From NCBI GenBank assembly GCA_945933905.1, contig CAMEQX010000071.1, positions 1-6,882 on the forward strand: a DNA stretch of 6,882 nucleotides, given 5' to 3'. This document shows, piece by piece, positions 5,721-6,882 of the stretch (position 1 is the first letter of the stretch; each line of letters begins with the position of its first letter). Below the pieces are notes generated by a model that worked only from the letters and a program-made list of their open reading frames with translations, had not been told where the DNA came from and ran no database searches. This DNA is from an uncultured Clostridia bacterium (GTDB taxonomy: Bacteria; Bacillota; Clostridia; Oscillospirales; Ruminococcaceae). The position numbers and the translations under genes were made by a program.

Positions 5721-6050
5721 AGAAAGGTCGTCGGAATTGCTTTTGATAGCGCGGGAGGCGAGCTTGACGCGCGGATAAGCGACAGTATGTTTCATAGGTC
5801 TGCGATTTTACAATCTGCGCTTATACAATGCCGTTTGCGACGAGGAAAAGGATATTTTCATTGAACCAGACGACTTTCGGGATATGCTTCGCGGTGCGAA
5901 AAACGCGCGTTTTGACACGAAAACGATTCGGGGTGAAGACAAAATTCGGGCGCTTTCGCAAATACTTTCCGCGACAATTCCCGAAAACACAAGTCGCATT
6001 GTCGCGCATTTCCGTGAGCATAATCGAGTGCGAGTGATTTTTTGGAAAAA
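5721..6050 (+). pseudogene. Frameshifted, 5'-truncated gene remnant, family not recognised
   Basis: Two plus-strand frames give protein-like sequence that joins end to end. The first (about 5724-5790) reads KVVGIAFDSAGGELDARISD followed by SMFH. The second (about 5788-6050) continues FYNLRLYNAVCDEEKDIFIE and PDDFRDMLRGAKNARFD. A one-base shift near 5785-5800 would link them. The first frame has no start codon or ribosome site and runs into the promoter of the divergent membrane gene, so the 5' part is missing. After about 6050 the sequence becomes AT-rich and loses coding character. I do not recognise the family. Minus-strand frames over the same bases are rich in Arg, Ser and Phe and look like shadows. 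An intact copy in a relative would settle the call. Confidence 0.4.
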
Positions 6051-6122
6051 TTTTTTGGCAAAGAAAAAAATCGGCGTTTTAACCAAAAATTCCGAAAAAT
6101 CGCCGAAATTTGACAAGGCGTG

Positions 6123-6151
6123 TTGACAAAGTATTGTTCATTGTGTATAAT
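6123..6151 (+). promoter_or_regulatory. Perfect consensus promoter of the cas3 gene
   Basis: TTGACA (6123-6128) and TATAAT (6146-6151) are separated by exactly 17 bases, the full sigma-A/sigma-70 consensus. The expected transcript would start near 6158 and leave a leader of about 34 bases before the start codon. A second TTGACA lies 13 bases upstream (6110-6115) without a matching -10 box. A promoter this strong suggests high basal expression unless a repressor acts; no clear operator palindrome is visible around it. Confidence 0.85.
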
Positions 6152-6191
6152 ATTATGCAAAGGTTTATATCAACTTTATTTGGAGACGGTT

Positions 6192-6882
6192 ATGGAACAG
6201 TTTATTGCTCACATCAGAGATGATAAAACCGAGCAGACCATCGCAGAGCACCTGAGCAAAACGGCGGATTTGGCGCAGAGCTTTGCCGTTGAGCCGTTTC
6301 GGGCGCTTGCGGGATATGCGGGACAAATCCACGATATCGGGAAGTTTCGCGACGGTTTTCAGCGGCGTATTCGCGGAATATCAAAGTCCCCGTGCGAGCA
6401 CGCCTGCGCTGCGGCTCAGGAGATAAAAAAACGCGCAAACAGCGGCAAATATTTCGGGCTGTTTTCGCTGCTTTTGGAGTACTGTACGGCGGGGCATCAC
6501 GCCGGCTTGCAGAACGGCTCTCCAACCAATATTTCCGCGGAGGGCTCGCTTTTGGACGCGCTTTCGAGAATTCCCGATGACCTTGAAAAACACCGCGAGC
6601 GTTTCGAGCAGTTTTGTGCAGTTCCCGAGGAAAGTGCGCTTTTTCAGGCAGCAGAGCTTCTTCAAAAAAATCTTCCCGCGGACGTCAAAACAGCCCGTGA
6701 CCGCGAGCTTATCGAGCGATATGCTTTTTTCACGAGATATGTTTATTCTTGCCTGACGGACGCGGATTTTCTCGACACGGAAAGCTTTTGCACGGGAGGA
6801 ATGGAGCGCGGGCTTAAAGGCGATTTTGCCGCCGCGCTCAAGCCGATTGAAGAAAAGCTTGAAAAAATGCCGAAGGACACGG
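6192..6882 (+). CDS. cas3: CRISPR-associated Cas3, N-terminal HD nuclease domain (cut by window end)
   Basis: The gene runs off the right edge; 230 residues are visible without a stop. The HD nuclease of Cas3 cuts the displaced DNA strand after the Cascade complex finds its target. The motifs are complete and in order: H20 in AEHLSKTADLA, H47-D48 and K51 in GQIHDIGKF, H70 in CEHACAAAQE, H102-H103 in AGHHAGL and D190 in SCLTDADFLDTE. Together they form the metal site of the Cas3 HD family. The start at 6192 follows GGAG with a six-base gap. The opening MEQFIAHIRDD resembles Cas3 of subtype I-C, in which cas3 comes first and carries a fused helicase, but the helicase part would lie outside the window. 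A stand-alone Cas3'' nuclease remains possible. The gene would open a cas operon, in keeping with the strong promoter in front of it. Confidence 0.9.
   Translation, partial: MEQFIAHIRDDKTEQTIAEHLSKTADLAQSFAVEPFRALAGYAGQIHDIGKFRDGFQRRIRGISKSPCEHACAAAQEIKKRANSGKYFGLFSLLLEYCTAGHHAGLQNGSPTNISAEGSLLDALSRIPDDLEKHRERFEQFCAVPEESALFQAAELLQKNLPADVKTARDRELIERYAFFTRYVYSCLTDADFLDTESFCTGGMERGLKGDFAAALKPIEEKLEKMPKDT

Noticed and set aside
6071..6106. Possible terminator TCGGCG...CGCCGA before the cas3 promoter
   Set aside because: Only six base pairs with a loop of about 24 bases and no T-run behind it; too weak to call.
1..6882. CRISPR array in the window
   Set aside because: No evenly spaced direct repeats with unique spacers were found; the repeats seen occur only twice and far apart.

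Overview
The window reads as a piece of a Gram-positive, low-to-mid GC anaerobe of the class Clostridia, with a gut Ruminococcus/Oscillospiraceae-like flavour. This is an inference from strong GGAGG-type ribosome sites, sigma-A promoters with 17-bp spacers, a clostridial-style MobV relaxase and a type I Cas3. No rRNA, tRNA or CRISPR array is visible, so the species cannot be fixed.

Bases 1 to about 2950 look like part of a mobilizable element. A GTAC-rich stretch without a convincing gene is followed by a minus-strand GNAT acetyltransferase (364-831) with its own promoter. That gene is flanked by two diverged direct copies of a 110-bp block (155-264 and 930-1036). Next comes a non-coding zone packed with nested inverted repeats (1157-1258), a good candidate for the transfer origin. 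It is followed at once by a MobV/Pre-type relaxase gene (1288-2652, plus strand). A 29-bp palindromic sequence occurs both upstream of the relaxase and inside its reading frame, which suggests a small repeat inserted in frame. Behind the relaxase lie an intact promoter and Shine-Dalgarno sequence with no start codon after them, a palindrome and two hairpin terminators. The edge of the element is probably in this 2653-3049 gap, but no attachment site could be identified.

Bases 3050-5719 hold three genes, all on the minus strand. Transcription runs from a polytopic membrane protein of unknown function (4787-5659), to a transglutaminase-like gene interrupted by an in-frame TAA (4082-4699), to an alpha/beta hydrolase (3050-3967) with its own promoter and a shared terminator. 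This looks like ordinary chromosomal accessory DNA that is partly decaying.

Bases about 5720-6120 contain what looks like the frameshifted, 5'-truncated remains of a gene. After it, a perfect consensus promoter (TTGACA, 17 bp, TATAAT) drives a gene that runs off the right edge. Its 230 visible residues carry the HD-nuclease motifs of Cas3, so a type I CRISPR-Cas operon, most likely subtype I-C, appears to begin here. The effector genes and the array would lie beyond the window. I found no evidence for an entirely new system. The most unusual signals are the duplicated block around the acetyltransferase, the repeat inside the relaxase, and the stop codon that separates the catalytic residues of the transglutaminase-like protein.
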